The position numbers and the translations under genes were made by a program. 16,574 nucleotides of DNA from CAZIIK01 sp964539235 (GTDB lineage Bacteria; Pseudomonadota; Gammaproteobacteria; Francisellales; CACEW01). The DNA is taken from positions 1-16,574 of the forward strand of contig CAZIIK010000025.1 of NCBI GenBank assembly GCA_964539235.1, read 5' to 3'. Each line of letters starts with the position of its first letter. Positions within the stretch are counted from its first letter, which is position 1. Below are positions 15,598 to 16,574 of this stretch, piece after piece. A model generated the notes under the pieces. It saw only the letters and a list, made by a program, of their open reading frames with translations, was not told where the DNA came from and searched no databases.

Positions 15598-15819
15598 ATG
15601 CGTTTAGTATGGTTGATCGTAGCATTTGCTATTTTCCTGGTTGTGGTTGGTTTTGCGTTATTGAATGTTCAATTGGTAACAGCTAATTTTTATGTGATAG
15701 CTGTGCGTTGGCCGCTGTCTGCGTTTCTATTGATTTTCTTTGTCGTCGGTGGGCTATTGGGCTTTTTAGTCGGTTACTGTACCCGGAGTATCCGTAAAAA
15801 ATCTGTCGTCCATCACTAA
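15598..15819 (+). CDS. LapA/DUF1049-domain small membrane protein
   Basis: A 73-residue inner-membrane protein with two hydrophobic helices (residues ~3-24 and ~41-61) around the DUF1049 core FALLNVQLVTANFYVIAVRWPLSAFLL. It ends in a short basic tail RSIRKKSVVHH. E. coli LapA (YciS, about 100 residues) carries an additional cytoplasmic coiled-coil segment and works with LapB in lipopolysaccharide control. Here that segment is missing, and no lapB gene is nearby, so an equivalent role is uncertain. The start has a good AAGGAG. It is followed after 7 nt by the glycosyltransferase gene, suggesting an operon with an envelope function. Confidence 0.75.
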   Translation: MRLVWLIVAFAIFLVVVGFALLNVQLVTANFYVIAVRWPLSAFLLIFFVVGGLLGFLVGYCTRSIRKKSVVHH

Positions 15820-15826
15820 AAATCCG

Positions 15827-16444
15827 ATGTCTATTATTGCCCTGATTCCGGCGTATAACCCGGACCATTTATTGCGTGATACGCTGGATGCCTTATCGGC
15901 TCAGGACGTTTTTACTCAAATTATTGTGGTGAATGATGGTAGTTACGAGTTAGAAAGTCAGGCATTACTGAACGAAATCCAATATTTACCCAAAGTGAAG
16001 CTACTGCTTCATTCAGTGAATTTGGGCAAAGGTGCGGCTTTGAAAACCGGTATTGATTACGTTAATGCGCGTTATGCAGAAGATTTATTGGGTGTAGTGA
16101 CTTTAGGCGCGGATGGCCAACATCAAGCTGAGGATGTTTTAGCTGTAGCACAAGCACTGCAACAGCACCCAAAACAGCTTACGATTGGGGTGCGTCAGTT
16201 TGGCCGTGATGTACCCCTGAGTAGTCGTTTTGGCAATATTATGACTAAACATTGCTTCCGTTTTATGACCGGTAACGCAGTGTCGGATACGCAATCTGGC
16301 TTACGGGCTATTCCACGCTGTTTGTTTCAGCGGTTATTGAAATTGCGCAGCAGAGGCTATGAATTTGAATTGGATATGTTGATGGTAGCGCATCGATTAG
16401 AGGCTGTCCTAAAATGGGTATTTTTCTTGTTATGCATTCAATAA
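15827..16444 (+). CDS. Family 2 glycosyltransferase, C-terminus probably replaced by an insertion
   Basis: A GT-A-fold glycosyltransferase of 205 residues in the present frame. It shows ALIPAYNP at the N-terminus, QIIVVNDGS, NLGKGAALKTGI (the dolichyl-phosphate-mannose-synthase-like subgroup), the metal-site region LGADGQHQAED, and DTQSGLRAIPR followed by YEFELDMLMVAHR. Such proteins transfer a sugar from a nucleotide or lipid donor, often to envelope polysaccharide or lipid carriers. After VAHR (nt ~16396) the family normally continues with an EVPI.T.Y...SHF block; here it becomes EAVLKWVFFLLCIQ and stops. The break coincides with a terminal-repeat-like sequence at 16400, so the gene is probably interrupted. 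No clear ribosome-binding site is present, suggesting coupling to the upstream LapA-like gene. Confidence 0.7.
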   Translation: MSIIALIPAYNPDHLLRDTLDALSAQDVFTQIIVVNDGSYELESQALLNEIQYLPKVKLLLHSVNLGKGAALKTGIDYVNARYAEDLLGVVTLGADGQHQAEDVLAVAQALQQHPKQLTIGVRQFGRDVPLSSRFGNIMTKHCFRFMTGNAVSDTQSGLRAIPRCLFQRLLKLRSRGYEFELDMLMVAHRLEAVLKWVFFLLCIQ

Positions 16445-16574
16445 AATGCGGACGTTTTAGATTTGTAGGGTGCTATGAAACCTCACATCCTTAAAAACCA
16501 TATGGGTATGTGCGCAGTACACGAGTAATGCACATGTGACGACAGCTGACAATTGATGTTCTACCATGATATTT
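16400..16574. mobile_element. Candidate insertion-sequence end (partial, runs off the window)
   Basis: GAGGCTGTCCTAAAAT at 16400 resembles the terminal inverted repeats of several DDE-transposase families (GAGGCTGTC.CAAAA-type ends). It starts precisely where the glycosyltransferase stops resembling its family. The remaining bases are AT-rich and contain a small hairpin (GCATT 16434-16438 / AATGC 16445-16449). Neither strand holds a recognisable transposase up to the window end; on the - strand two short frames are open across the edge but are not identifiable. The far end and any target duplication lie outside, so this is a suggestion only. Confidence 0.35.

Overview
The window carries the conserved transcription and ribosomal-protein cluster secE-nusG-rplK-rplA-rplJ-rplL-rpoB-rpoC of a gammaproteobacterium. 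Two less expected blocks flank it. All recognised genes are on the + strand. RpoB and RpoC align closely with the E. coli proteins from memory. With its TTG start, RpoC even keeps E. coli residue numbers for the first zinc site (C70/C72/C85/C88) and for the catalytic NADFDGD (N458). I cannot assign an order or genus.

Region 1 (1-3466) looks like one four-gene operon: a DUF523+DUF1722 protein, a TIGR01777-type SDR/epimerase, a MerR-type regulator with a degenerate cobalamin-binding-like C-terminal half, and TspO. The genes overlap by 4 nt or are separated by 10 nt. A strong promoter (TTTACA-N17-TATACA) lies upstream, covered by a large dyad. The same gene set is known from light/photo-oxidative-stress regulons of LitR/CarH-type MerR regulators in proteobacteria, where a photolyase usually accompanies it. 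No photolyase is present in the window. This block sits where tuf and tRNA genes usually precede secE.

Region 2 (3467-7090) holds secE and nusG, then rplKA, then rplJL. The spacers are rich in RNA structure: a long imperfect hairpin between nusG and rplK, a leader stem abutting the rplK start codon (candidate L1 autoregulation site), a recognisable L10-type leader before rplJ, and a compact attenuator plus second hairpin between rplL and rpoB.

Region 3 (7091-15510) is rpoB and rpoC, both full length. rpoC probably starts at a TTG codon.

Region 4 (15511-16574) does not contain the str operon (rpsL-rpsG-fusA-tuf) that often follows rpoC. Instead there is a strong hairpin without a U-tract, a short LapA/DUF1049 membrane protein and a family 2 glycosyltransferase. 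The glycosyltransferase loses family resemblance at about 16399, exactly where a sequence resembling an insertion-sequence terminal repeat begins. The last ~130 bases contain no supportable gene.
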